A stretch of 64,000 bases of DNA from Bidens hawaiensis. Lineage: Eukaryota > Streptophyta > Magnoliopsida > Asterales > Asteraceae. The notes beneath the pieces are model-generated. The model was given only the letters and a program-made list of their open reading frames with translations. It was not told the DNA's origin and did not search any database. The stretch lies in assembly GCA_021521415.1 (NCBI GenBank), contig JAIQDT010000833.1, positions 310,001 to 374,000 on the forward strand, in the 5' to 3' direction. Shown here in pieces: positions 25,237 through 37,068 of the stretch. The first letter of the stretch is position 1. Every line of letters begins with the position of its first letter. The position numbers and the translations under genes are program-made.

Positions 25237-25747
25237 CAGTTTTCCAACAACTTTAAAATCTAGATAGTTTTATCAAGATTTTATAGTATATTAATATAAT
25301 ATATTCGTTTGTGATGAACATGTATGGAACTACTTTATGGTACTCAGGTGATATCACTCAACATAAATGCATGAAAAACGTTATGTTTAATCTCATACCC
25401 ATCTTTTCACTTGTCCGATTGATTGATTATTCCAACCGAATTCAACTCTTTTTTACCATCAGTGATGGTTGAGCTGGTCACAACCAATTTGATGGTAACA
25501 ACTAACAATCTAAGCAGCTATACTCTATTGGAACCTGTATTTTATGGATAGCTCATTATACATTTGGGTTAAAATATCCAAACGTTTAGGCTAAGACCAG
25601 ATAAAAGGCCCAAAAATAGAGGCACGGCTCTTTAAATTCTAGTCACCGAGACTGTAACTACTAACTAGCAGAACTTCCACGAGACCGTAACTCTCATTTT
25701 GCATATTCAACGGACCGGTTATTAGCCGGTTCTCGTTCAGTCCAATT
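23065..25747. other. Intergenic DNA with minus-strand TATA-like sites and several microsatellites
   Basis: No gene is supported. Minus-strand TATAAATA motifs occur at 23164-23171 and 23956-23963, each followed on that strand by C/T-rich leader-like sequence, as in LTR promoters; I could not find paired LTR ends. Simple repeats: G15 at 23149-23163, (AAT)n at about 23455-23491, C17 at 24691-24707 and (AAT)n at about 25207-25236. The 145-codon frame at 23834-24271 matches nothing I know and is probably chance. Confidence 0.55.
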
Positions 25748-26391
25748 TGTAGGAAACCGTTCACGTATAAAAATAAAAACACTTTTAATAAAATGATTAC
25801 AATATAATAAATTAAACTTATCTAGAAAAGTAAGTAAATTACAATACGAATTACACCGAAAAAAATCAAAATTACAATATAATTGAAATAAAATAATGCA
25901 AGAAAGGTGTAGAAGAAGAATGGTGTCATGGTATTTGTGGCCGAGGATCGTGTTTTACACGGGGCCCTTAAAACGAATTCCGGATCTCTCCTTGTTTTGT
26001 TACCCATGGTACAACGGCCTAAGCAATATGTACTGCCGGGGAGGGCTCTAGCACCCGAATAATACCTTAAAGAAAATGATAAAGATGATCAAAAATGTTG
26101 GAATTCTTTAGGGAGAAAGTTGAAGAAAACACAAAAGAGAATGTGTTATTTGGTGTGTCTTCAACCAAGGAGCTCCCTTGGTATTTATACTAGTAGAAGA
26201 TTGAAATCATTCAACCAACATTAATGACAAAATTGAAACACTCCAATCAACATTAACCAATGCATTTAAATTTTGACCAAAACTTAATGACATGTTGAAT
26301 GGTCTTGACTAAATCAAAGGTGTTTCAACTAATCATGTAATATAAAAGAATTCAAAATTAAAAATATTTTATTTACACAAAAAATTTTCCA
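25748..26391 (-). repeat. Left (3') LTR of the LARD-like element
   Basis: 644 bp, pairs with 30933-31572. A minus-strand TATA box lies near 26180-26195, with GGAGCTCCCTTGG beside it. Confidence 0.9.
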
Positions 26392-29269
26392 ACTATCCCT
26401 CACATGTGAAAATAAAAGTCATTCATTTTCACACATTTTCCAACAATCCACCACATGTGAAAACAAAACTCATTCATTTTCACATTGAGATTAATCCATG
26501 CATGCAAGTTTCTTATATTCAATTCAACGGTTGAGCATTGTAGGATAGGTAGGTGTTACCCTTTGAATCTTCCTTTGTGAAGCATACTTAGTCTCCTACG
26601 GTATGTAGACACGATGTTTTTGAACATACCCCATTTATGTAAACGACAATACACTTCACACAACACTCTCCCTGGTCTGGCCAACCCCTCACTGTTGTCT
26701 CCTATTATGGTCCTAGAACACTAGCCTGGTTCTGCGAGAGATCTAGGATTTTTGCCCCAAAATCCATTCGAATCGACCCTAGTTCTCTCTCACATAGGTG
26801 ATTCTCGCTCGAATCATTAAAAGCAATAGGTTTGTTAATTTCCACAAATCATTAACCTTTATTATGTTTATCCTAAAAATTGCCACTACTTATCGTAGGA
26901 ATAGACTAGGACATATTTAAACACCCTTATAGTTTAGGGGGTATATATTATAAAATATACTAGCTTCTATATAAATATATATATATCAGCTTGCCCCCCT
27001 AGTGACCACCCTTAGATATATAAATTAGTTGTCCTATTGAACCTAGATCTTGGGATCTCCAGTCAACTAGGTTAGGTTACCTACGTATATCTTTTTCCAT
27101 GGGCTTTAGTCTCATTCCACAACTTGATCTCTCATCAATCCTCGGGTTGTTGGATTCATAGACATTATCTTTGACTTTGTAAAATCAATAATGATAATTT
27201 GTAATTGAGATAAGTTGTTTTAACGTGTTATTGACTCACAAGTCATTCTTGCCATTTTTCATTCCTAAGACTATAACTCATAATCTCTACCTAAATCTAG
27301 TTACATCGTTTAGTCTTTAGAATTACATGAAATGCTCTTCAAGGCTCAACATGTTTCCATCATGCCTTTGGTAAACTATATCAAAAGTCTACTAAGATTC
27401 TGAATGTTACCAATTGGCATCCAAGTCTAATATTCTAGATAGACTTTTTATGACCTTGTCTACTCCACTTGGTCACATGTTTGCAATCTTTAATTGGATT
27501 ACCAACATCCTTATTGCCAAACATTCCACATTCTTATCAAATTACAAGTTACCCCCACATTTAAGTCTTATTGGATAAACTTATCCAATCACTAAGATGG
27601 GTAATGAAAGGTTCTCCCTTTCATGTGAGGATTGAGAAAACATTCGCAAAGACCATTTCAACACACCATAATGGGTTGTTTCTTAAATGGCTCATCCCCC
27701 ACATTGCTTGCACTTTGATCCAGTTTAGGCAAATATGCCTTAGTGTGGGCCTCCCACATTTACTAGCGTATGAGTTCTCCTCATGATCTAGTTATTCCGT
27801 TTTGACTTAATGAAATTATACTTATGGTTTAGCCCATATAAGAATTCCTTCTTGTGTGTACCCATATTATGAATGCTTTCTAAGTTAATTTAATCTCCGC
27901 AGAGCATATAAATTAACAAGTACTAGTCTAGCATGTTTTAGACTACAATACTTTAGCATGTAAACAAAAGATCCATCATTCTTATTCTTCACAGCCTCAA
28001 GAGATACCGCACTATCTCTTGCCAACATTCATATCTTGGTTTAGACAAATTAAATAGACTTTATTCATCATCCCAACACCTTGGTATTTAGGAAAGTCTC
28101 AAAAGTTAAAGTACGTTACGCAAACATACTTAACTTCAATAGTCAAATTAAGATATATACTTTTGTTCTCCAAAATCTTTACCATTTACTCATAAGAACT
28201 TCAAACATGAGTCTTAAAACGAGTTAGTTTAGTGAACACATTCAACATAATGAATGTTACCCGTATAAGATCACTAAAGTTTGAAATATAGTCAAGTATA
28301 TTGACTAACAAACAAGACAATTGCATGTGCCTAAAGTGATGTATACATTTTCGTTGTTTTTGTCGTTGAAACCATGTATTGGAATACTCTCCCAAAATGA
28401 AGGATAAATCCTCCACATAGTTCAAACAACATTGATGGTGGTAGATGCAACTACAAATCCATCGTTATTGTAAGTCTCCTATAATAAATCACACACGGTT
28501 TATTAAAGTCATTTACAATAATAACATATATTTCTTTCATATGTTATAATTCACAAATGTGAATCTTCACAATGTTGATACTCTCAACGTATCTTGTATC
28601 CATGTTAATGCACTCATCACATGGTGTGTGATGTCTCATCCTTAACATTTAATCATGGTGACAACTCACAAATTGTCTTTGTGCAAATATCTTCTTTCAC
28701 TATTTGTTATACTATAAACATTTGATTAATTTCTATGTATGGGTTATCCGAAGATATTGAACCCAAACAATATTTAAAAGTAAATCAATAAACTGTTATA
28801 GTTCAACAAGTATCCATCTCTAGTAAGCTTACTAGAAAATATTATACCCTTTTGAGACGTTTGGGAACATATAAATTAACTCTCAAAATTAGGATACTTA
28901 ATGTAGATAACACAGTTCTACATTTTCTTATTGATGTCCAACGACCATCAATAATTATCATGCTTCTCTTAGCAAGAAGATAGTTCTTAATTTTGAATCA
29001 TTTTTCATAACAGAATATATGCTTCAAACAATAAGAACTATCAACGAACACCAAATGTCCACATGATTTCATACATCTCCGAAATCGTTCCCATGATGTC
29101 TTGAAGTGATGCAATTAGGCTCCCCCGCATAAGAGCTCTATGCAATCACAACATCCCTCATTTGAGGTTCTCCCTCAGGCCTCAATGGTACTCCCACATT
29201 GAACAACTATTAACTACGCGCACGTAGTTGCATTTGAGCAATTTAATTTGTTCACAACAACATCAAGTT

Positions 29270-30260
29270 GTTTAAAACCGTTCTAACGGCTTTGGGTTAA
29301 TAAAAATTATTATGTAACGCGCTCGTTATAATATTTAAGCAACTTCTAACCTGCTCGTTAGAATATTAACCGATTTGACAAAACCATTTTAAGACCCTTT
29401 GGTTTATACAATAAACCGCGTCTAACACGCTCATTAGAAAATTAAACGCTTTAAACAAAACGTATTAAAGTCTTTAAGTCGTTTTTAGCATGCTCATTAA
29501 AAATAGAATAAACGTTTATACAAAACGTTTTTATAATTTTGGTTTTACAAAATCAAACCCTTCTAACATGCTCATTAGAAATTTAACCGATTTCTTATGC
29601 AAATATAATTGTTTCTAACGTGCTCGTTAGAGAATATAAATGCTTAGACAAAACGATTTTCAAGGCCTTTGCTTTATAAAATAAACTGTTTCTAACACGC
29701 TCGTTAGAAAATAAGATGTCTTATACAAATATAATCCTTTCCAGCATGCTCGTTAGAAAATATAATATATTTAGACAAAACCATGTCTAGGCGTTCGATT
29801 TATAAAATAAACCTCTTCTAACCCACTCATTAGAAAATTAAACGCTTAGATAAAACGTTTTTAAACTTTGGTTAATATAAATTAGCCATTTCTAATATGC
29901 TCATTAGAAAATTAACGTTTAGATATCAACGTTTTAAAACTTTAGTTTATAATAAACCGTTTCTAACACGCTCATTAGAAAGTAAAAGTGTATAAGCCTT
30001 TATTATTTAACAATAATGATATTTTCTAAATGTTTGTTAAAACTAAACGTACGCAAACGTTTTATGGTTTAGAAATTATCTTTTCTAAGACGCACATTAG
30101 AAAATACATGTTCCAAAGCATTTGAAACCAATATTATTTAGCAAATAATAATTTCTAACACGCTCGTTAGAAAGATAAAACGTTGACAAATGTTTTATTA
30201 TATGGGTTTTTCAAAATTACCTTTTTTCTAACATACTCATTAAAAAAAATCAAGTGATTC
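29270..30260. repeat. Array of about 15 diverged units with conserved hairpin TCTAACACGCTCGTTAGA
   Basis: The core TTCTAAC-acgctc-GTTAGAA recurs near 29346, 29424, 29562, 29612, 29691, 29816, 29889, 29962, 30085, 30150 and 30226, with weaker copies between. Each core is a perfect or near-perfect inverted repeat with a 6-base loop. Linkers of roughly 50-100 bp share AAACGTTT-like and TTTATAAAATAAACC words, so this is an ancient, length-variable tandem array. The surrounding LTR element has no genes. Confidence 0.8.
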
Positions 30261-30932
30261 AAAATGTATTTTGAAACATTTATATATTTTTATATATGAT
30301 TCGACTTAACGAAACATAACCAAAACCCATAAACTCGAATGTGTTTAATCAAAACATTCATTTTCGGATTATATATTGTTCTCCAATAGTTAATCCGACT
30401 CATTTTTATGCATACATGATTTATTTGAAAACTTATAACGAAAGTTTTTCAAATAGGCTTATATTTTTAACCATTACGATAATCAAGATCCTCATATTGT
30501 TATTACTTGAAAATAATAGATTGTTTTAAGAATTCAAGATCCTCAGATTCTTAAAATAACGTTACTCGATTACGATGATGTCATTTTTCTGAAAAATAAA
30601 CTATGTTAAGTTAGTTTTACAGAAATATTAATAGTGGTCGCTCCTACTAAATTAAAGTTACGCGAAACTTTTTAATCCGAACTCTCGAATTAACTCACCG
30701 AATGTGTTCTAAGTCCAACTTTGAAGGGACCAAACAATGGGTTTTTTCAAGAGTTTAGCGTTAAAAAATCCGAATTGTTACCGGTTTCCGTTTCTACAAA
30801 GTCGCTCCTTTGAATAGAAACGGAAAAAAAATGTTTTTTAAAAACACAACCGCGTGAAACAAAACTAGTTTGGGTCACACGAGAATGTTTTGAATACACG
30901 AACGGTGAATTTTAAAAAATTTGTTTTAAGAT

Positions 30933-31572
30933 TGTAGGAAACCGTTCGCGTATAAAAATAAAACACTTTTAATAAAATGATTACAATACAAGGAATCAAA
31001 CCTATCTAGGAAAGCAAGTAAATTACAATACGAATTACACCGGAAAAAATCAAAATTATAATACATTGAAATAAAATAATGCAAGAAAGGTGTAGAAGAA
31101 GAATGGTGTCGTGGTCTTTATGGCCGAGAATCGTGTTTTACACGGGACCCTTAAAACAAATTCCGAGTCTCTCCCCGTTTTGTTTCCCAGGTACAACGGC
31201 CTAAGCAATATGAACTGCCGGTGAGGGCTCTAGCAACCGAATAGTACCTTAAAGAAAATGATAAAGATGATCAAAAATGTTGGAATTCTTTAGGGAGAAA
31301 GTTGAAGAAAACACAAAAGAGAATGTGTTATTTGGTGTGTCTTCAACCAAGGAGCTCCCTTGGTATTTATACTAGTAGAAGATTGAAATCATTCAACCAT
31401 CATTAATGACAAAATTGAAACACTCCAATCAACATTAACCAATGCATTTAAGTTTTAACAAAACTTAATGACATGTTGAATGGTCTTGACTAAATCAAAA
31501 GTGTTTCAACTAATCATGTAATATAAATGAATTCAAAATTAAAATGATTTTATTTACAAAAAAAATTTTCCA
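30933..31572 (-). repeat. Right (5') LTR of the LARD-like element
   Basis: 640 bp copy of 25748-26391 with scattered substitutions and short indels. Confidence 0.9.
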
Positions 31573-32041
31573 AACACGATTCTCATACAGTTCTTTAGTG
31601 TAAAGGAAGATTTTGTTACAAACCCAAAAATAATGCATGGTCTATGTTTAAAAATAAAGGACATGATCCATAAATCCATAATTATCCAACATACGTAAAC
31701 ATAAAGGATGAATTTTGTAATTTACTCAAAAATAAGAAAATAAAAGATATGTAGCTCACAAAGTTACATAATATCTGAGTATCTAATTCGGATTTGAATC
31801 GATCTGAATATCCGAATAAAAAGCGGATAAGATTCTTTTATATTTAAATTATTTATTTAAAATAAGTGCCACATGTTAAGCTAGTCATTTTTAAAATATA
31901 TTATTATTTTCTCTTTTTCCAGATAAAAATGTTTTCCCTGCAATAAAATTATGTTTTTATTATTTATAGAACTTACTAAAATAAACGTCAAATGTTCCTT
32001 TTTTTTAAAACTGCAAATACATACTTATATATAAATAAGAA
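31573..32041. other. AT-rich DNA without recognised features
   Basis: I see no gene, element end or strong repeat here. Confidence 0.5.
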
Positions 32042-32265
32042 CAGTGGCGAAGAATGGAAGAAAACGTCCCGGGTGGCTCAAATTGAATGAAAATTTTCGT
32101 AAACAAGAGGGGGTTGCGAGCTCAAATTTTTGGCCGAAAGCAGGTTAATGAACACCATGTAGACAAATTTTCAGACGAAAAACAGGTTAATTTACAATAC
32201 TTCGCAAACAAACCCGCGGGGGGGCGGGGCGAGCCCACCCCTAGCCTCACTGTGCTTCGTCCCTG
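32042..32265 (+). mobile_element. hAT-type MITE, 224 bp
   Basis: It begins CAGTGGCGAAG and ends CTTCGTCCCTG, an 11-bp inverted repeat with two mismatches, and is flanked by the perfect 8-bp duplication AATAAGAA (32034-32041 and 32266-32273). No coding capacity. The sequence around 24530-24710 (GGGCTCAAATTTTT, GGTAAATTTACA, C-rich end) looks like a degraded relative. Confidence 0.9.
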
Positions 32266-32416
32266 AATAAGAATGACCTGTTAGTGGTTATTTTTTAACG
32301 AAAAATGTTACTCTACCCCTAGTAATTCTTAAATTACACCAAATTAAATAAACTACTCCTTGTTTGAAATTGAACCCAAAACCGCCTATTTATAATGCCT
32401 GCAGTCTAGAGGTGGA

Positions 32417-32645
32417 CAACAAAACCGGTTCCTGGAACCGGTTCGGTGGAACCGAACCGGAACCGAACCGGTTCCTACCCGTTTTTCGTAGGAACCGGTT
32501 CGGTTCCGTTTCAACCCGACGATCCGGGACCGGTTTGACATTTTTGGCGGTGGACCGGGTAGGAACCGGAACCGAACCAGAACCGGTTCTGGAACCGGTT
32601 CGACCGGAACCGGTTCGGAACCGGTTCTAGCCGTTGGAGTAGTTC
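32417..32645 (+). repeat. Left subterminal AACCGGTT motif cluster of the hAT element
   Basis: More than ten copies of ACCGGTT, AACCGG or GGTTCCGG within about 230 bp, on both strands. The motif is palindromic and mirrored at the other end of the element. Confidence 0.85.
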
Positions 32646-32734
32646 TAGCCGTTGGGAAACGGTTTTATGGCCGTTTTTTGACCGTTGGGGTCAAAAATGG
32701 CCGTTTTTTGGCTCCCCAAACACCCCACTACTAG

Positions 32735-32742
32735 TATAAATA
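32735..32742 (+). promoter_or_regulatory. TATA box of the hAT transposase gene
   Basis: TATAAATA, 137 bases upstream of the ATG at 32879. Confidence 0.7.
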
Positions 32743-32878
32743 GGTATTTGGTGTAATGGGTTCATCACAACACTCAAAACGCAAACCCGAACGCAAAAAA
32801 ATACAAAAAAACGCTATTACAACGTTCTGAGTTCTCTAATCTCTTGTTTTCTCTTCTTCTATATTCATATTTGTTGTT

Positions 32879-34915
32879 ATGGCTGCCTCACAATCATCGG
32901 TTGGTCAAGGTTCCACCGCCGGACCAAGTTTCGTTCGTATTGTACCTCATAATCGTAATCAAGAGATTTGGTGCAATTGGGATTTGGTTGAATTGAGTGA
33001 CCATTCATTGAAGGCTCGGTGCAAGTTTTGTGGGATTTATTTAAACCCACTTTCGAATTCAAATTTAAAGAAACACATCGAAAGACCGTATTGCAGGGCG
33101 TTGAAACAGAACGTCGAGTCGCAACAAACGCAAATGGATAGTGAAGGCGGAATATTTACATACCAAATTGATCGAGTTCAAGATCGTATGGCGAAGTTTG
33201 TGATTCAAGAAGCTTTGCCGTTTAGCCACTTCGACAACCCTCGCTTAACCGCCATGATTCGAGATACGCTTCAACCACAATACACTCACGTAAGTCGTCA
33301 TACTCTTAAACTTTATTGTTTAAAATTGTGGAAGAAGGCCAAAGAGGTACTAATTGCATATTTTGAAAATATAAATACGGGAATAAACTTAACTACTGAT
33401 GTTTGGTCGGCTCCACATGGTCTACCCGAATCTTATCTTTGTGTCACCGCTCATTGGGTAGACCCGTCATCGTGGGAAATGATGAAACGCACCATTGCTT
33501 TCGAACTCTTTGAGTATCCACATACGGGAGATAATTTGTTTGAAATTTTAGATTATGTTATAAAAACTTATAAACTAGAAAATAAAATATTTTCAATTGC
33601 ATTTGATAACGCGTCGAATAATACATCGGCGGTTGATAAATTAAAATTAAAATATACGCCGATTTGCAATGGTGTATTTTTTCACTCAAGGTGTGTTGCA
33701 CATATCATTAATTTAATCGTGCAAGACGGACTTGCTTCGGATGAGGTTACATCGGTTATAAACGATTTTAGAGTAATGCTACATGAAGTTTTTAAGAAAA
33801 GTAAAAAAAGACAAATGGATTATAGAAAATTTTGTAAAGATACGGGAAGAAAAGCTTTGGGAGCTAATTGGGATGTATCTCATCGATGGAATTCCACTTG
33901 CATAATGTTTCAAAGTGCTTTGAAACAAAGAGAAACTTTACAAATGTTTCATTCTAGTCTTGCCGAGAATGATTTGGCAATCCCCTTTTCAAATGAGAAA
34001 TGGGAAATTATCAATGACTTATCGACTTTTCTTGAAGTTTTTAAAACATCAACTACGAAACTATCGGGAACGTACTATCCGACAAGTCCCTTGGTTCTTT
34101 CGGAGTTATTTTTAATCGTTAACAATCTTAAAGAATTTGAAAATAAAAGTCCAATGTTTTCAAACATCATATTACCAATGAAGTTTAAATTAAAAAAATA
34201 CTTTCTTGAATTGCCACCGATTTTTACTTGCGCCGCCGCTTTAAACCCAATGTTAAATGTTACGGGGGTTGAATGTGTGATAGACGAAATTTTTTCAGCC
34301 TTAGATATGCATGAAGTTGACCCAAACTTTTCAACAGAGGCACAAAATGATTTTAACTTTAATTTTAAATTTATGTATGACTTTTATATAAATAAATATG
34401 GGTCAAACATACACATGCCTACGCCGGGGGGGTCTTCATCAAGTTCAAGTGCTACTAGAGTACGAGACCCCATTATTAGCCTTATGAACACCGTTTGCAA
34501 CGTAACGGCTAAAAAACAAAGGGGTAACACCCCTTCAAGCGAACTAGGAAGGTATAGTGCATATGATTTCTCTACCGGTTTATCCGAAGAGGAATATGGC
34601 ACTTTTGATGTTTTGGCTTGGTGGAAGGTAAAGGAAACCGAGTTTCCGATTCTTGCCACCATGGCCCGTGATTTACTAACCGCCCAAGCTTCTACGGTAG
34701 CTTCGGAATCTGCTTTTTCTCTTAGTGGCATGGTAATATCGGTGAGAAGAACAAGACTGAATTCGGAGTCGGTGGAGATGTGCATTTGCTTGAAGGATCA
34801 CTTGGACTCAATCGATCGTGTTCAACACGTAACCACTCTGGAAGACGAAACACCACTTGATGTTCGAGTGCACGACGAACAAGAAGGCGTTTCTACAAGT
34901 AATTCTGATGAATAA
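32879..34915 (+). CDS. hAT superfamily transposase, apparently intact (678 aa)
   Basis: It would cut and paste the element by binding its subterminal repeats in the nucleus. Domains in order: BED zinc finger at about residues 27-75 (Cys48, Cys51, His66, Cys72); an RNase H-like catalytic fold with Asp174 in LTTDVWSAP, Asp243 in IAFDNASNN and the CxxH pair Cys272/His275; RW at 336-337 (SHRWNST); the third acidic residue Glu610 in ASTVASESAFS; and a C-terminal hATC dimerisation region at about 560-645 (WWKVKETEFPILATMARDLL). The frame is uninterrupted, and its length is normal for plant BED-hAT transposases of the Ac/Sleeper type. The start is the first ATG after the TATA box. Whether it is expressed cannot be told. 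Confidence 0.92.
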   Translation: MAASQSSVGQGSTAGPSFVRIVPHNRNQEIWCNWDLVELSDHSLKARCKFCGIYLNPLSNSNLKKHIERPYCRALKQNVESQQTQMDSEGGIFTYQIDRVQDRMAKFVIQEALPFSHFDNPRLTAMIRDTLQPQYTHVSRHTLKLYCLKLWKKAKEVLIAYFENINTGINLTTDVWSAPHGLPESYLCVTAHWVDPSSWEMMKRTIAFELFEYPHTGDNLFEILDYVIKTYKLENKIFSIAFDNASNNTSAVDKLKLKYTPICNGVFFHSRCVAHIINLIVQDGLASDEVTSVINDFRVMLHEVFKKSKKRQMDYRKFCKDTGRKALGANWDVSHRWNSTCIMFQSALKQRETLQMFHSSLAENDLAIPFSNEKWEIINDLSTFLEVFKTSTTKLSGTYYPTSPLVLSELFLIVNNLKEFENKSPMFSNIILPMKFKLKKYFLELPPIFTCAAALNPMLNVTGVECVIDEIFSALDMHEVDPNFSTEAQNDFNFNFKFMYDFYINKYGSNIHMPTPGGSSSSSSATRVRDPIISLMNTVCNVTAKKQRGNTPSSELGRYSAYDFSTGLSEEEYGTFDVLAWWKVKETEFPILATMARDLLTAQASTVASESAFSLSGMVISVRRTRLNSESVEMCICLKDHLDSIDRVQHVTTLEDETPLDVRVHDEQEGVSTSNSDE

Positions 34916-35427
34916 GTCGCCACTCAATAATTACGACGAACAAGAAGGCTTTTCTTGAAATAATATGTCACAACTTTATAATTATAAGTTTAATGTTTTG
35001 TTAGTTTGTTTTTGAATATTTTAAAACATGTAGCCTTTTTTTTTTGAACTTCTTAAAGTAAATAAAATGAATTTTATGTTAATTGTTTTTTTTATTTAAC
35101 ATGTTATACAAATACGAATCGTATAACACCGCTCTTGATTATAATTCAGCATTTGACTTGCGTAAGCCAAAAGACTATAATACATAGCAAACTCAACAAA
35201 TGTAACACGATACAGATTTAAGTTCACCATTACACGATACACGATACAGACTAATCAATTCAAACACGCTGACACTCATAGCATTAAGTTCAATATGTTG
35301 TTTACCATTGCTCTGTGGGTGAACAACAAAAGTAGCATGAGCCTCTTCAGAAATCAGAAGAACACAAATCATCACCTACACAAGCAGCGGAAACGAAAAA
35401 CGAAAAAAAAAAATAATATTTTACACT

Positions 35428-35625
35428 GTAACCGGTTGGAACCGGTTACAGTGTAAGAACCGGTTTAGGAACCGGTCAGAACCGGTTCCACCGGTTCCGG
35501 GTCCGAGGGTTGGGGAACCGGTTCGGTTCCCTAACCGGTTCGACCATGGAACCGGTTTAAACAGTGATGTTGACTAATGGAACCGGTTCTGAACCGGTTC
35601 CGGTTCCTTTGACCAACCCGATTTG
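35428..35625 (+). repeat. Right subterminal AACCGGTT motif cluster of the hAT element
   Basis: About a dozen AACCGGTT-type words between 35428 and 35612, then the right end. The stretch 34916-35427 between the stop codon and this cluster is AT-rich, with an AATAAA signal near 35060. Confidence 0.85.
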
Positions 35626-35643
35626 ATCACCTATAGCCTGCAC

Positions 35644-36921
35644 CGCTACCATCTGGGTTGGTCCCACAATCACACTAGCTAGGTAGGTACTTGGGAGAAC
35701 AGATTCTGAAGAAATAAAAAACGTACCGTTGAGAGGCAATATACTTATATAGATGTTTTCTTAATGTTCGATTATGATGGCAAGTTGGTTTCAATAAAAT
35801 TGTTTTACAAAAACCTTTTCAAAACTAATGATTTTTTAAGAAGGAAATATGCATGATGCATTCTTATGTAATTTTTTTGAAGGTAGGTATGACAAGTAAC
35901 AAAAGTATATGGAGCCTAATCCGAAATAAAACAACTCAAGAGAGCACGAAAATAAAATAGGTTCCCGAACTAAAACATAAGATAAAACATCGGAGACACC
36001 ACAAAGTAACCACATACTAAAAACAAGAGAGCGGCGTGCGGCACCATAAAGGCATAAATCACAGCCGACTGAATGAGGAGGATTGGGTAAAAAGGAACTT
36101 GTTACGTTCCTAATATCGTCTTTAGATAAACCCAAAAGAAAGTAATTTCGTTTTTATTATATGGGAAAACTTACTAAAATAGGTGCCATATGTTCGGCTA
36201 ATATTTTCTCTTTATTTAATGGCTAACAAAAACCTTAATTCTATTTTTAAATCTACTGATCTACACCACTGTTAAGAGTAGAAGCACTTTGGTGTATTTA
36301 TTTCCTTACTTAATTTGACGATAAACCATAGTTTTTGCCATAAGTTTGATATTGAATACGCTTATATATATAACTAGTTTTAGAAAACATGTATTACACA
36401 GGTTGGATCAATGTGTAAATTACAATTGATAATATGATGCAAATAAGAGACCCAATTAAAGGTAAAACATAAGTATACAATTACGTGTAAAATGTATTAC
36501 ATATGATAATTATAAACGAAATTTTGCATTTACAATTCACAATCTGTAATGTCTAGATAAAAACCCGTGTACTACACCGGCCATGAGGTGGAAATTACTG
36601 ATACATAGCTGTTCTTGTATACAACCCCCTAAAGCTAACTTGTTTGATAGCAATCAATCTTCTAGCCAGAAGTGTCTGTTTTTCATGTCACAAACATATG
36701 CACACCCCAAAAATTGACATCCCATATCGTGTAGCAACAAATCCAATAAAATTGTAAACTGCTTAGAAAGAAAAAAAAAACAATAAATGTAGTTTACTAC
36801 AAGTTTCATGTAAGGCAAATGCTATTTCACAAAGGCAAAGTTAAGCATCTCGAACTAATAAAATTGTAAAACACCAATTTTTGATTTTTTATCATCTTTG
36901 TTCTATTGTTATTTTTATCTC
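35644..36921. other. Intergenic DNA with a possible Helitron 3' end
   Basis: No gene supported; the 99-codon minus frame at 35836-36135 is leucine-rich and unfamiliar. At 36315-36348 a 34-bp stretch starting TTTGACGATAAACC nearly repeats the start of the retroelement remnant at 48433. At 36373 ACTAG followed by TTTT and ATGTATTACACAGG resembles a minus-strand Helitron 3' end, but I could not find its 5' end. Confidence 0.45.
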
Positions 36922-36924
36922 TAA

Positions 36925-37068
36925 GAGCATTCCCAGCCCATTCCTTACCATATATCCACATATATCATATAATTATACTAAAAATCACTGTATTTTCTCT
37001 CTCATGTTTAATTAAATAATATTTTTAATGTCTTATCATTATCTTTTCCCTGTAGGCTGAGAATGCTC
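36925..37068 (+). mobile_element. Tourist-like MITE, 144 bp
   Basis: The inverted repeat GAGCATTCCCAGCC on the left matches GGCTGAGAATGCTC on the right with one mismatch. It is flanked by TAA at 36922-36924 and 37069-37071, the PIF/Harbinger target duplication. It belongs to the same family as 53160-53469, with shared words such as CACTAAAAATCA and TTTAATTAAATAATA. Confidence 0.8.

Larger units (their letters stand above)
25748..31572 (-). mobile_element. Large non-coding LTR retrotransposon derivative (LARD-like)
   Basis: Two direct repeats, 25748-26391 (644 bp) and 30933-31572 (640 bp), clearly alike, bound 4.5 kb with no gag or pol that I can recognise. Each starts TGTAGGAAACCG and ends TTTTCCA on the plus strand. 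Orientation is taken as minus because the TATA box (TATAAATACC) reads on that strand (near 26180 and 31360) and the purine-rich GTGAGGGATAG lies just inside the left LTR on the minus strand. I found no convincing target duplication (CAATT against AACAC) and no standard primer site. The interior holds a hairpin array at 29270-30260. Confidence 0.7.
32405..35635 (+). mobile_element. hAT DNA transposon with complete transposase frame
   Basis: A 3.2-kb element. Ends read TCTAGAGGTGGACAA on the left and TTGATCACCTATA on the right (reverse complement TATAGGTGATCAA). Flanking 8-mers GCCTGCAG (32397-32404) and GCCTGCAC (35636-35643) agree at seven of eight positions. Both subterminal zones, about 32420-32640 and 35428-35620, are packed with AACCGGTT and GGTTCCGG words, as expected for transposase binding sites in hAT elements. 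One intronless transposase gene lies between. The two extra bases at the left end and the one-base difference in the duplication suggest slight decay after insertion. Confidence 0.85.

Noticed and set aside
25748..31572. Hidden gag-pol in the LARD-like element
   Set aside because: I scanned both strands for reverse transcriptase, integrase and gag motifs and found none.
32364..32630. An 88-codon frame at the left end of the hAT element
   Set aside because: It is a translation of the AACCGGTT subterminal repeats.
35836..36135. A 99-codon minus-strand frame rich in Leu and Phe as a membrane protein gene
   Set aside because: No promoter, no family resemblance, and AT-rich DNA gives such frames by chance.
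36550..36580. TCTAGATAAAAACCCGTG as a second Helitron 3' end
   Set aside because: The base next to CTAG is not the expected target T on the minus strand, and no 5' end was found.
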